This document shows positions 51,102 through 60,112 of a DNA stretch of 64,000 bases, piece after piece. Source of the DNA: LMUY01 sp964244585 (GTDB taxonomy: Bacteria; Pseudomonadota; Alphaproteobacteria; Acetobacterales; Acetobacteraceae); NCBI GenBank assembly GCA_964244585.1, contig CAXTJM010000003.1, positions 1-64,000 of the forward strand, written 5' to 3'. The notes under the pieces are model-generated. The model worked only from the letters and a program-made list of their open reading frames with translations. It ran no database searches and was not told where the DNA came from. Made by a program: the position numbers and the translations under genes. Position 1 is the first letter of the stretch. Each line of letters opens with the position of its first letter.

Positions 51102-52865
51102 ATGGAGAAGCGAATGGGACGGATCGCCGGGCTACAGGTCGAACATCGTGTCGATGGCTGCACGCTAGTCCGCTCGACGCGCCCCTTGCCGGCCTACCCG
51201 ACCCGGGTGACCGAGCGGCTGGACCATTGGGCGGGGCAGACGCCGGACACCGACTTTCTGGCCGAACGGCGCGATGGGGCCTGGCGCCGCATCACCTACC
51301 GGCAAGCCCGCGATGCCGTCCGATGCATCGCCCAGGCGTTGCTGCAACGCGGGCTGTCAGCCGAACGGCCGGTAGTGATCCTGTCCGGCAACAGCATCGA
51401 CCACGCCCTGCTGGGCCTGGCCTGCCTGCATGTCGGCATCCCCTACGCGCCGATCTCGGCCGCCTACTCGCTGGCCAGCACCGATTTCGTGAAGCTGCAG
51501 CAGATCGTGGCACTGGCCACGCCGGGCCTGGTGTTCGCAGCCGGTGCGGCCCACGGGCCGGCGCTGGCGGCGGCCGTGCCGGCTGGCGTGGAGACCGTCA
51601 CCGAGCTGGGCGCACTCGCCGGCGCCACGCCGTCCGACGCGGTGGCGGCGGCGGCGGGGCTCGTGAACGGCGACACCGTGGCCAAGCTGCTGTTCACCTC
51701 CGGATCGACCGGGTCGCCCAAGGCGGTTATCAACACCCATCGCATGCTGTGCGCCAACCAGGCGATGATCGCCGGGGTGTTCTGCACTGCGGAGTTCGAA
51801 CCGCCGGTCCTGCTGGATTGGCTGCCCTGGAGCCACACCTTCGGCGGCAACCACAATTTCAACCTGGTGCTGTTCCACGGCGGCACCTTGTTCATCGACG
51901 CCGGGCGGCCGGTGCCCGGCCAGTTCGGCCCCACCGTGGCGGCGCTGCGGGAGATCGCGCCCACCCTGCACCTGAGCGTGCCGAAGGCGTGGGAGGAACT
52001 GACGCGCCACCTCGACGCCGACCCGGCCCTGAACCGCCAGTTCTTCAGCCGGCTGCGCGTACCCTTCTATGCCGCCGCAAGCCTGCCGCAACCGCTCTGG
52101 GATCGGCTGCAACGCCTGTCGCTGGCCGCCACCGGGCGGGTGGTGCCGATGCTCACCGGCTATGGTTCGACCGAGACGGCGCCGATGGCGCTCTGCACGG
52201 ATGGCAGCAGCGGCCGGGCCGGGCATATCGGCCTGCCGGTGCCGGGGGTGGAGCTAAAGCTGGTGGCGGCGCAGGGCAAGCTGGAGATGTGCATCCGCGG
52301 GCCGCTCGTCACGCCGGGCTACTGGCGGGATCCGGTGCGCACGGCATCGGCCTTCGATGCGGAGGGGTTCTACCCGATGGGCGACGCGGCCACCTGGCTG
52401 GATCCCACACGGCCCGAAGCCGGCCTGTGTTTCGACGGACGGCTGGCGGAAGATTTCAAGCTGACATCCGGCACCTGGGTCAGCGTCGGTCCGTTGCGCG
52501 CGCACCTGATCGCGGCGATGGCGCCCGACATCCGGGACATCGTGGTGGCCGGCCACGACCGCGACGCCGTCGCCGTGCTGGCGATCCCGACCGACCCTGC
52601 CGCCGCGGCCGACCGGGCGGTGCGCGACCGCGTCCGCGCCGTGCTGTCGCGATTGGCCCTGCAGGCTCCGGGCAGCGCCGCGCGCGTCACCCGGCTCGCC
52701 TTCCTGACGGACACGCTGTCGATCGATGCCGGCGAGGTGACGGACAAAGGCTCGATCAACCAGGCCGCGGTGCTGCGATGCCGGCCGGCGGCCGTGGCCG
52801 CCTTGTACGCGGAGCCTCCGCCGCCTCATGTGCTGTGCGCCGAGCCCGCCCTGGTGCAAGCGTGA
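51102..52865 (+). CDS. fcs: Feruloyl-CoA synthase
   Basis: 587-residue acyl-adenylate-forming enzyme that activates ferulate or a related hydroxycinnamate with ATP and CoA. The P-loop KLLFTSGSTGSPKAVINTHR, MLTGYGSTETAPM, and GAAWLD-type hinge region (MGDAATWLDPTRP, CFDGRLAEDFKLTSGTWVSV) follow the family order; DWLPWSHTFGGNHNFN and KLTSGTWV are characteristic of feruloyl-CoA synthases rather than fatty acyl-CoA ligases. Start ATG 51102; an in-frame ATG at 51114 is possible. It follows the crotonase gene by 21 bp in one operon. Confidence 0.9.
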   Translation: MEKRMGRIAGLQVEHRVDGCTLVRSTRPLPAYPTRVTERLDHWAGQTPDTDFLAERRDGAWRRITYRQARDAVRCIAQALLQRGLSAERPVVILSGNSIDHALLGLACLHVGIPYAPISAAYSLASTDFVKLQQIVALATPGLVFAAGAAHGPALAAAVPAGVETVTELGALAGATPSDAVAAAAGLVNGDTVAKLLFTSGSTGSPKAVINTHRMLCANQAMIAGVFCTAEFEPPVLLDWLPWSHTFGGNHNFNLVLFHGGTLFIDAGRPVPGQFGPTVAALREIAPTLHLSVPKAWEELTRHLDADPALNRQFFSRLRVPFYAAASLPQPLWDRLQRLSLAATGRVVPMLTGYGSTETAPMALCTDGSSGRAGHIGLPVPGVELKLVAAQGKLEMCIRGPLVTPGYWRDPVRTASAFDAEGFYPMGDAATWLDPTRPEAGLCFDGRLAEDFKLTSGTWVSVGPLRAHLIAAMAPDIRDIVVAGHDRDAVAVLAIPTDPAAAADRAVRDRVRAVLSRLALQAPGSAARVTRLAFLTDTLSIDAGEVTDKGSINQAAVLRCRPAAVAALYAEPPPPHVLCAEPALVQA

Positions 52866-52962
52866 CGATGCTCCAGGAGCCCAACCGTGAAACCATAGGA
52901 AATGCCATGCACCAGGCCCGGATTCTTAGTTGCCGCCGCGTGCAGCCGATGGCGGCTGCCTG

Positions 52963-53895
52963 ATGCCCGTCACCCGGGTGGCGGTGGTCGGCACCGGGAT
53001 CATCGGTGCCAGCTGGGCCAGCAACTTCCTGGCGCAGGGGCTGGATGTCACGGCCTACGACCCGGCGCCCGGCGCGGAGGAGTCGTTGCGGAAGGCCGTG
53101 GCGGCGCACTGGCCGACCATGCAGTCGATCGGCCTGGCCGCCGGCGCCGACCCGGCACGGCTGCGCGTGTTCCCGGTGCTGGAAGCAGCGCTCGAGGGCG
53201 CCGGGTTCGTGCAGGAGAACGGCCCTGAGCGGCTCGACGCCAAACGGGTGCTATTCGCCGCCATGGCCGAGGCCACACCGGCGGGCACGGTACTGGCCTC
53301 TTCCTCCTCCACGCTGAAGGTCAGCGACGTGCAGGGCGGCTGCCGCCATCCGGAACGCATCGTGCTCGGCCACCCGTTCAACCCGCCGCATCTCATCCCG
53401 TTGGTCGAGGTGGTGGGCGGCGCTGCCACATCCCAGGAGGCCATAGCGGCGGCGATGGCGTTCTACCGCCAGGTGGGCAAGCGCCCGATCCGCCTGAAGC
53501 GGGAGATGACCGGCCACGTCGCCAACCGGCTGCAAGCGGCGCTCTGGCAGGAGATATTCCACCTCCTGGCCGAGGACGTGGCCGAATTGGCCGACCTGGA
53601 CGCGGCGATCGCCCACGGGCCGGGCCTGCGCTGGGCGCTGCTCGGCCCGTTCCTCAACATGCATCTCTCCGGCGGCCCCGGCGGCATGGCGCACATGCTG
53701 GCCCACCTCGGACCGCCGGTCGAGGCGATGTGGCGCGATCTCGGCCATGTCACGCTCGACCCGGCGACCGTGCAGCGGATCGCGACCGCGGTGGCGGAGC
53801 ATGTGGCGACGCTGCCGATGGCGGAGCTGGTGGCCGAACGGGACGCAACCCTGCTGCGGCTGCTGCAGGCAAAAGCCGGGACCGTCCTGCCCTGA
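52963..53895 (+). CDS. 3-hydroxyacyl-CoA dehydrogenase family protein
   Basis: 310 residues. NAD loop VAVVGTGIIGASWASNFLAQ; catalytic His in VLGHPFNPPHLIPLVEVVGG; Lys in MAFYRQVGKRPIRLKREMTG and GHVANRLQAALWQE follow. The single short C-terminal domain and the HPFNPPHLIPLVE stretch resemble the carnitine dehydrogenase/lambda-crystallin branch. In this operon context it could oxidise the 3-hydroxy intermediate formed from a cinnamoyl-CoA in a beta-oxidation route. Start ATG 52963; 97 bp after fcs, with no recognised element between. Confidence 0.85.
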   Translation: MPVTRVAVVGTGIIGASWASNFLAQGLDVTAYDPAPGAEESLRKAVAAHWPTMQSIGLAAGADPARLRVFPVLEAALEGAGFVQENGPERLDAKRVLFAAMAEATPAGTVLASSSSTLKVSDVQGGCRHPERIVLGHPFNPPHLIPLVEVVGGAATSQEAIAAAMAFYRQVGKRPIRLKREMTGHVANRLQAALWQEIFHLLAEDVAELADLDAAIAHGPGLRWALLGPFLNMHLSGGPGGMAHMLAHLGPPVEAMWRDLGHVTLDPATVQRIATAVAEHVATLPMAELVAERDATLLRLLQAKAGTVLP

Positions 53896-53915
53896 CAGCC
53901 GACGCGTGGTCGAGG

Positions 53916-54671
53916 TCAGGCCGGGAGCTTGAACCCTCCCGCCGCCAAGGCCGGCAGCTCACCCAAGGTATGGAGGACGACATCCGGCTCGAAGCCCAGT
54001 TGTTCAGGCTGGCTGCGAAGCGCCTTGAACATCCCCGCCGGCCCGATCGGCGCGGCCCGGGTCAACTCGGACCGCAATGCATCCCGGGTGACGCGCTCGA
54101 TGCGAGCGACGCTGAAGCCTACGCTTTTGGCGCCGCTGACGTCGAACCCGTTGGACGAGACGAAGAGCACGTCCTGCGGGGGCACACCAAGCGCCGCCTG
54201 GACCAGCTCGTAGGAGCGCGGATCCGGCTTGAACACGCGCTTGGCGTCGACGCTGATGACGGTCGGGATCAAGCGTTCCATGCCGCTGTTGCGAACCAGT
54301 GCGTCCAGCATGGATGGGCTGCCATTGGAGAAGATCGCGAGATCATACCCGGACAGGGCTTCCAACGCCGTCCGCGCGTCCGGGTACAGGTCTAGGGTAT
54401 TATACTCTTCCGCGATGCTGTCGAGCAGCGCCGCGTCCGCCTGCAATCCCAGCGCCTCCAGGCTGAAGGCCAACGACTCCCGGGTGATCTGCCAGAAATC
54501 CGCGTACTGCCCCATCATCGAACGCAGCCAGGTGTATTCCAACTGCTTGAGGCGCCAGAGCTGGGTGATGAACTCCCCATGGCCGGGAAACGCGGCGTCG
54601 ATGACGCGCTCGACCGACTGGACGTTGTACAGCGTGCCATAGGCATCGAACACGATGGACCTGATCGTCAT
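53916..54671 (-). CDS. Haloacid dehalogenase, type II
   Basis: 251 residues of the L-2-haloacid dehalogenase branch of the HAD superfamily. The nucleophile Asp is in SIVFDAYGTLYNV; Ser in LAIFSNGSPSML, Lys in KRVFKPDPRSYELV and FVSSNGFDVSGAKSVGF complete the active site. It would hydrolyse short 2-haloalkanoic acids; some members have other acid substrates. Start ATG 54671 follows AAAGGA. The 140-bp gap to the divergent Liv-type operon (54672-54811) shows no clear promoter motif. Confidence 0.88.
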   Translation of the reverse strand: MTIRSIVFDAYGTLYNVQSVERVIDAAFPGHGEFITQLWRLKQLEYTWLRSMMGQYADFWQITRESLAFSLEALGLQADAALLDSIAEEYNTLDLYPDARTALEALSGYDLAIFSNGSPSMLDALVRNSGMERLIPTVISVDAKRVFKPDPRSYELVQAALGVPPQDVLFVSSNGFDVSGAKSVGFSVARIERVTRDALRSELTRAAPIGPAGMFKALRSQPEQLGFEPDVVLHTLGELPALAAGGFKLPA

Positions 54672-54811
54672 GGCTGGTCCTTTCAGGATGAAAATAGCTC
54701 TTTGCGGCACAGACCCGCTCCCATACAAGCGATGGGCGTGCTGACCGTAACAGAAGATCGCTGGAGATCATCCAGCATCGGTCATGCCACGGGATGGGAG
54801 AGGAACGGACT

Positions 54812-56155
54812 ATGGCAAATCGGATCGATGAGCAAACTCCTATGTTGCGCCGCACAACGCTGAAGGCCGGGGCCGGCCTGCTCGGCGGATTGCTGCTGCC
54901 ATGGGCCGGGTCCGCCCGTGCCGAGGACTACCCGGCGATCGGCACCTTCCCCGCCGGCAGCGCCGGCAGCTCCGTCTTCGTCGGCATCGCCGTGCCTCGC
55001 ACCGGCACCTATGCCGTCCAGGGCGAGGATTTGCTGAAGGGCTACACCCTGGCGATCGAACACCTGAACAGCGGCGATCCGCTGATCAAGAAGATATCAC
55101 CGCACACGACGAAGGGCGTGCTGGGCAAGGAGGTGAAGTTCGGCGTGGCCGATGAAGAGGCCAAGCCTAATACAGCGGTGCAGGCCGGATCGCGCTTCAT
55201 CAGCGAGAACAAGGCGGTGATGTTCACCGGCTCCGTTTCCAGCGCGACCGCCGTGGCGCTGAACAAGCTGGCCGACCGGGAGAAGGTGATCTACCTGCCC
55301 GGCATCAGCGGCTCCAACGACACGACCGGCAAGGATTGCGCCCGCTATTCGTTCCGCGAGTGCTTCTACGGCCAGACGGCCGCCGCGGCGTTGGGCCCCG
55401 TACTGATCAAGAGCCTGGGCGAGAAGAAGAAGATCGCGTTCCTCACCCCCGACTACACGTACGGCCACACCGTGCGCCAGTCGATGGAGGAATACCTCAA
55501 GAAGGGCGGCTGGACGACGGTGACCAACCAGGTCTGCCCGCTCGGCACGCCGGATTACAGCTCCTACCTGCTCAACATCGCCAATAGCGGCGCCGACGTG
55601 TTCATCAACATCAATTTTGGCAACGACGCCGTGCAGTCCATCAAGCAGGCGCAGCAATTCGGCATCCTGCAGAAGCAGACCCTGGTGGTGGCCTATGCCG
55701 TCCCGTTCCTGGCCAAGGAAGTCGGCCCGGACGTGACGCAGGGCGTGTTCACCGCGACGGAGTTCTGGTGGACCATGCAGGACCGCTATCCGCTGGCGAA
55801 GGAGTTCGTGGCCGCGTTCGAGAAGAAGTACAGCTACAAGCCGGAATGGGGCGCCAATAGCGGCTACATGCAAATCGCCATGTGGGCGGACGCCGTGGAG
55901 CGTGCCAAAACCTTCTACCCGCCGGAGGTGATCAAGGCCTACGAGGCCGGCCAGAAGGTAGATTCCACCACGGGCGAAGTCTATTTCCGCGCGGCCGACC
56001 ACCAGCTGGTCCGCCCCGTCACCATCCTGCGCGGCAAGAAGAAGGCCGACATGACCGCCGGGGACGATTACTGGGACGTGCTGGACGTGCTGCCCGGCGA
56101 GCCGCTGATGCAGGCGCCGGGCGCGTTCGGCTGCAAGCTCGGCAGCTACACCTGA
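54812..56155 (+). CDS. Branched-chain amino-acid-type ABC substrate-binding protein
   Basis: 447 residues, larger than E. coli LivK. The N-terminus RRTTLKAGAGLLGGLLLPWAG fits a twin-arginine signal cleaved near ARAED. The mature domain is the LivK/urea-amide type periplasmic binding fold (VFVGIAVPRTGTYAVQGEDL; ITxxPDYTYGHT-like LTPDYTYGHTVRQSMEEYLK). The final 60 residues include ADHQLVRPVTILRGK, a standard ending of large Liv-type proteins. Start ATG 54812 follows GAGAGGA. First gene of a four-gene importer operon; ligand unknown. Confidence 0.9.
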   Translation: MANRIDEQTPMLRRTTLKAGAGLLGGLLLPWAGSARAEDYPAIGTFPAGSAGSSVFVGIAVPRTGTYAVQGEDLLKGYTLAIEHLNSGDPLIKKISPHTTKGVLGKEVKFGVADEEAKPNTAVQAGSRFISENKAVMFTGSVSSATAVALNKLADREKVIYLPGISGSNDTTGKDCARYSFRECFYGQTAAAALGPVLIKSLGEKKKIAFLTPDYTYGHTVRQSMEEYLKKGGWTTVTNQVCPLGTPDYSSYLLNIANSGADVFININFGNDAVQSIKQAQQFGILQKQTLVVAYAVPFLAKEVGPDVTQGVFTATEFWWTMQDRYPLAKEFVAAFEKKYSYKPEWGANSGYMQIAMWADAVERAKTFYPPEVIKAYEAGQKVDSTTGEVYFRAADHQLVRPVTILRGKKKADMTAGDDYWDVLDVLPGEPLMQAPGAFGCKLGSYT

Positions 56156-56179
56156 CCTGAGGCCGAGAGTTCACGACCC

Positions 56180-57055
56180 ATGCTGTCCTGGCCCAACCTG
56201 ATCTCGCAGTTCTTCAACGGCCTGGCTCTCGGCACCTTGCTCGCCCTGATCAGTTCGGGGCTGACCATCATCTACGGCACCCTCGGCGTGCTGAACCTGG
56301 CCCATGGGGCGATGTTCATGCTGGGCGGGTATGCCGGCTACGTCGTCTGGGCGGCCACCCACTCCTTCATCCTGGCGGTGCTGGGCGGGACAGTCGCCGT
56401 GGGCGTGATCGGCGTGGTGATGGAGTTCGTCGTCATCCGCCACTTCTATCCCCGCCCGCCGGAAGACCAGATCCTGGTGACGTTCGGCATCGGGATCGTG
56501 CTGGTGGAACTGGTGCGGTTCAGCTTCGGCAGCCTGTCCGTGTCGGTGCCGCCGCCGGCCTGGGCGACGGGCGTGACGCAGATCGGCTTCCTGTTCTATC
56601 CGACCTACCGGCTGGCCGTGCTCGGCATCGCGGCGGTGGCGCTGATCGTGCTGTACGTCCTGCTCTACCGCACCAAGCTCGGCATGATCGTCCGCGCCGG
56701 GATCGAGGATTCCGGCATGGTCAACATCCTGGGGATCAACGTCTACCGGGTGTTCCTGCTGGTGTTCGGGATCGGCGCCATGGCGGCCGGGTTCGCCGGC
56801 ATCGTCAACGCGCCGGTGGTGGCCCCCACGCCGGATATCGGCGACACGATCCTGGTGCAGACCTTCGTGGTGGTCGTCATCGGCGGCATCGGGTCGTTCC
56901 CCGGCGCCGTGATCGGCGGGCTGATCGCCGGGGAGATCCTCAGCCTCACCTCCGCCATCGACCCCAGCTACTCGCAGGTCATGCTGTTCGCCGTCATGAC
57001 GCTGGTGCTGATGGTGCGGCCGGAAGGGCTGCTGGGATTGCGGGGGCGGGAGTGA
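56180..57055 (+). CDS. livH: Liv-type ABC permease LivH
   Basis: 291 residues, about eight helices. FFNGLALGTLLALISSGLTI, TIIYGTLGVLNLAHGAMFML and VNAPVVAPTPDIGDTILVQT are the LivH landmarks, and GGIGSFPGAVIGGLIAGEIL contributes the coupling region. It follows the binding protein by 24 bp and overlaps the next start (GTGA). Confidence 0.92.
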   Translation: MLSWPNLISQFFNGLALGTLLALISSGLTIIYGTLGVLNLAHGAMFMLGGYAGYVVWAATHSFILAVLGGTVAVGVIGVVMEFVVIRHFYPRPPEDQILVTFGIGIVLVELVRFSFGSLSVSVPPPAWATGVTQIGFLFYPTYRLAVLGIAAVALIVLYVLLYRTKLGMIVRAGIEDSGMVNILGINVYRVFLLVFGIGAMAAGFAGIVNAPVVAPTPDIGDTILVQTFVVVVIGGIGSFPGAVIGGLIAGEILSLTSAIDPSYSQVMLFAVMTLVLMVRPEGLLGLRGRE

Positions 57056-58890
57056 ACGGGGTGCTGCGCCGCTACTGGCCGGAGCTGGCCTGCATCGTCG
57101 GCCTGGCGGCGGCGCCCTATGTGCTGCCCTACGCCGGCTTCTCGCCCGACACCGTCAACCGCATCGTGGTGTGGGGCCTGTTCGGCATCGGGTTCGACCT
57201 GCTGTTCGGCTACACCGGCCTGCTCTCGTTCGGCCAGGCCGCGTTCTACGGCACGGGCGGCTTCGTCTCGGCCTACCTGCTGACGAACGACATGGTCTCC
57301 AGCGTGCTGGTGGCGCTGGTCCTCGGCACGGCCGGCGCGATGCTCGCCGGGCTGCTGGTGGGGCTGGTCGCGCTGCGGCGTACCGGCATCTATTTCGCGA
57401 TGATCACCGTGGCGATCGCCCAGGTGTTCTTCTTCCTGGAAAACTCGCCCTTGGCCGATTTCACCGGCGGGGAGAACGGGCTGCCGGGCGTGCCGGCGCC
57501 GGTGTTCTCGCTCGGCTCCGCCGTGCTGCGGATCACGACCGGCTGGTCGATGTACGGCTTCCTGGCCGTGTGCTTCTTCGTTGGCCTGGTGATCGCGCGC
57601 CGGATCGTCCATGCCCCCGTCGGCGCGATCCTGGTGGCGATCCGGGAGAATCCGCTGCGGGTGCAGGCGCTCGGCCACTCCGTCATCCTCTACAAGCTGA
57701 CGGCGTTCGTGATCGCCAGCGCCTATGCCGGCTTCGCCGGCGGGCTGCTGGGGGTGTTGCAGGGCTACATGCCGCCCGAGGCCTTCACCTTCGACACCTC
57801 GGGCCAGCTGGTGATGCAGACCGTGATCGGCGGCACGGGGACGCTGTTCGGCCCGCTGTTCGGCGCGGCCGTCTGGCTCTATCTGCGTGACTTCCTGCAA
57901 GGGCCGGTCGGGCTCGGCAGCGCGTGGCGGCTCGTGCTGGGCGTGATCTTCGTGTTGCTAGTGTGCTTCCTGCGCCGCGGGCTGATCGGCGGGGTGGTGA
58001 GCCTGGTCGCGCGCTCCACGGCGCGGCCGCATGACGAACCACCGGAGGAAAGCCCGATCATCGACGCCGCTGACAGCGTGATCGCCAGCGTCGGCCCCGC
58101 CGCGCGGCAGCGCGTCGCCGCCCAGGCCCATGGCGGCCCGGTGCTGGAGACGCGCGGCGTGACCAAGCGGTATGGCGGCCTGTTCGCCAACAAGGACATC
58201 ACCTTCTCCGTGCAGGAGGGCGAGTTGCGCGGCGTGATCGGCCCGAACGGGGCCGGCAAGAGCACGTTCTTCAAGATGCTGACCTGCGAGGTCGCCCCCA
58301 CCGCCGGGCAGGTCTTCTTCCACGGCAAGGACATCACCGGGCTGGACGTCTCGAAGGTGTGCCAGCTCGGCCTCACCAAGAGCTACCAGATCAACCAGCT
58401 TTTCGGCCGGCTCACCGTGCGGCAGAATGTCGAGATCGCCGTGCTGGCGCATTTGCGCGGCCGGTTCCGGCTGGACCTGTTCCGCCGCCTGAGCCGGGTG
58501 CCCGGCCTGGCGACGCAGGTCGAGCAGACCATGGCGCTGGTGAAGCTGACCGCCCGGGCGGACCTCCTGGTGTCCGACCTGTCCTACGGCGAGAAGCGGC
58601 GGTTGGAGATCGGCCTCTCGCTCGCCTCGTCGCCGACAATGCTGTTGCTGGACGAGCCACTGGCCGGCATGAGCCCGCGGGAACGGGCGCAGACGGTGCA
58701 GTTGCTGAAGACGATTCGCCGGGGCCGTACCATGGTGATCGTCGAACACGACATGGATGCGCTGTTCGAACTGGCCGAACGCATCACCGTGCTGCACGAA
58801 GGCCAGTTGCTCGCGGAGGGAACACCGGCCGAGATCCAGCGCAACGCCTTCGTGCAGGAGGCCTATCTGGGTGGGGTCGCGGCGGCATGA
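57052..58890 (+). CDS. LivM-LivG fusion: permease and ATPase in one chain
   Basis: 612 residues. Residues 1-325 are a LivM permease with about eight helices (GIGFDLLFGYTGLLSFGQAA, RENPLRVQALGHSVILYKLT). Residues 326-362 are a soluble linker rich in Pro, Glu and Ala. Residues 363-612 are a LivG ATPase: Walker A GPNGAGKS near 397, Q-loop region LGLTKSYQINQLFG, signature DLSYGEKRRLEIGLSL, Walker B MLLLDEPLAGMS and switch His VIVEHDMDAL. Start GTG 57052 overlaps the livH stop; its own stop overlaps livF (ATGA). The domain order fits a genuine fusion, not a missed stop. Confidence 0.92.
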   Translation: MNGVLRRYWPELACIVGLAAAPYVLPYAGFSPDTVNRIVVWGLFGIGFDLLFGYTGLLSFGQAAFYGTGGFVSAYLLTNDMVSSVLVALVLGTAGAMLAGLLVGLVALRRTGIYFAMITVAIAQVFFFLENSPLADFTGGENGLPGVPAPVFSLGSAVLRITTGWSMYGFLAVCFFVGLVIARRIVHAPVGAILVAIRENPLRVQALGHSVILYKLTAFVIASAYAGFAGGLLGVLQGYMPPEAFTFDTSGQLVMQTVIGGTGTLFGPLFGAAVWLYLRDFLQGPVGLGSAWRLVLGVIFVLLVCFLRRGLIGGVVSLVARSTARPHDEPPEESPIIDAADSVIASVGPAARQRVAAQAHGGPVLETRGVTKRYGGLFANKDITFSVQEGELRGVIGPNGAGKSTFFKMLTCEVAPTAGQVFFHGKDITGLDVSKVCQLGLTKSYQINQLFGRLTVRQNVEIAVLAHLRGRFRLDLFRRLSRVPGLATQVEQTMALVKLTARADLLVSDLSYGEKRRLEIGLSLASSPTMLLLDEPLAGMSPRERAQTVQLLKTIRRGRTMVIVEHDMDALFELAERITVLHEGQLLAEGTPAEIQRNAFVQEAYLGGVAAA

Positions 58891-59585
58891 GCTTGCTCGA
58901 GGTGGAGGGGATCAACAGCTACTACGGCGACAGCCACATCCTGTTCAACGTGTCGATCCGCGCCGAAAAGAACGAGGTCGTGGCCCTGCTCGGCCGCAAC
59001 GGCGCCGGCAAGAGCACGACGTTCAAGACGCTGATGGGCGTCATGCGCCCGCGGAGCGGCCGCATCTCGCTGGACGGCAAGTCGATCCAGGATTCGTCGC
59101 CGCACGTCATCGCCGCCGCCGGCATGCAGCTCGTGCCGGAGGACCGCCGGGTGTTCGGCAGCCTGAACGTGGAGGAAAATCTGGTCCTCGCCGGATTGAC
59201 CGCCAAGGGACGCTGGCCGATCGAGCGCATCTGGGAGATCTTTCCCCGGCTGAAGCAGCGCCGCCGCAGCCGCGGCACCGACCTGTCGGGCGGGGAGCAG
59301 CAAATGCTGGCGATCGCCCGCGCGCTGATCCGCGACCCCAAGATCGTCCTGCTGGACGAGCCGTTCGAGGGCCTGGCGCCGGTGATCGTGCGCGACCTGC
59401 TGGCGGTGTGCCGGGTGTTGGCGGATGCCGGGCAGACCATCTTCGTCATCGAGCAGAACATCAGCGCGGTGTTCAGCCTGGCCGACCGCGCCTATATCCT
59501 GAACAACGGCCACATCGTCGAGGAACAGACGACCGCGCAACTGAAGGCCCAGCCCCAGCTGTTGCATCGATACCTGGGCGTATAG
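58887..59585 (+). CDS. livF: Liv-type ABC ATPase LivF
   Basis: 232 residues. Walker A GRNGAGKS, MQLVPEDRRVFGSLNVEENL (typical LivF Q-loop region), signature DLSGGEQQMLAIARAL, Walker B IVLLDEPFEGLAP and switch segment FVIEQNISAV are intact. It pairs with the LivG half of the preceding fusion to give the two-ATPase importer. It is convergent with ptsN; a weak CTCCC/GGGAG hairpin lies in the 48-bp gap. Confidence 0.92.
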   Translation: MSLLEVEGINSYYGDSHILFNVSIRAEKNEVVALLGRNGAGKSTTFKTLMGVMRPRSGRISLDGKSIQDSSPHVIAAAGMQLVPEDRRVFGSLNVEENLVLAGLTAKGRWPIERIWEIFPRLKQRRRSRGTDLSGGEQQMLAIARALIRDPKIVLLDEPFEGLAPVIVRDLLAVCRVLADAGQTIFVIEQNISAVFSLADRAYILNNGHIVEEQTTAQLKAQPQLLHRYLGV

Positions 59586-59633
59586 CTCGCACTGCGACAA
59601 GGGCTCCCTCCGACGCACCGGGGGAGACGATCG

Positions 59634-60086
59634 CTACGTCTCCACCGCAGCCAACTGGTCGAACAGGGCGGACGAGTTGCCGGCCTTCCGGATCATGCGC
59701 AGGATGGTGTCGTCCCGCATGCTGCGCGACACCGCGGCCAAGGCTGCGACATGGTCCGTCGCCTTGTCCGCGGGGAGCAGCAGCAGGAACAGGACATCCA
59801 CCGGTTTGCCGTCGATCGCCTCGTACTCGACCGGCCTGGCGAGGCGGACGAGAAGGCTGAACGGGGTTTGCAGCCGCTCGATCCGCACATGCGGCAAGGC
59901 AAAGCCGCGGCCGAACCCCGTCGAACCCAGCCGCTCCCGCGCCTCCAGCGCCGCGAAGATCACTTGGCCGTCGACCGGAAGATGCGCGCTCGCCCGCTTG
60001 GCGATTTCCGCCAAGGCCTGCGCCTTGTCGCCCGCGCGCAGTCCCAGGATGATACGGTCCGGCTGGATCAGCTCTGTCAGTCTCAT
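59634..60086 (-). CDS. ptsN: PTS EIIA-Ntr-like protein (PtsN)
   Basis: 150 residues, PTS EIIA type 2 (fructose/nitrogen) domain. The phosphoryl-accepting His is in GRGFALPHVRIERL; STGFGRGFALPH, with Thr and Arg nearby, matches PtsN. No sugar PTS permease is adjacent, so a regulatory role is likely. In E. coli unphosphorylated EIIA-Ntr binds KdpD and raises kdp expression. Here the gene lies 26 bp downstream of kdpE on the same strand, so it is probably co-transcribed with kdpDE. Start ATG 60086. Confidence 0.88.
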   Translation of the reverse strand: MRLTELIQPDRIILGLRAGDKAQALAEIAKRASAHLPVDGQVIFAALEARERLGSTGFGRGFALPHVRIERLQTPFSLLVRLARPVEYEAIDGKPVDVLFLLLLPADKATDHVAALAAVSRSMRDDTILRMIRKAGNSSALFDQLAAVET

Positions 60087-60112
60087 ACGCCACCATTCTT
60101 GTTGTGCGACCG

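Noticed and set aside
59604..59626. CTCCC/GGGAG hairpin between livF and ptsN
   Set aside because: Only five paired bases with a long loop; too weak to call a terminator.
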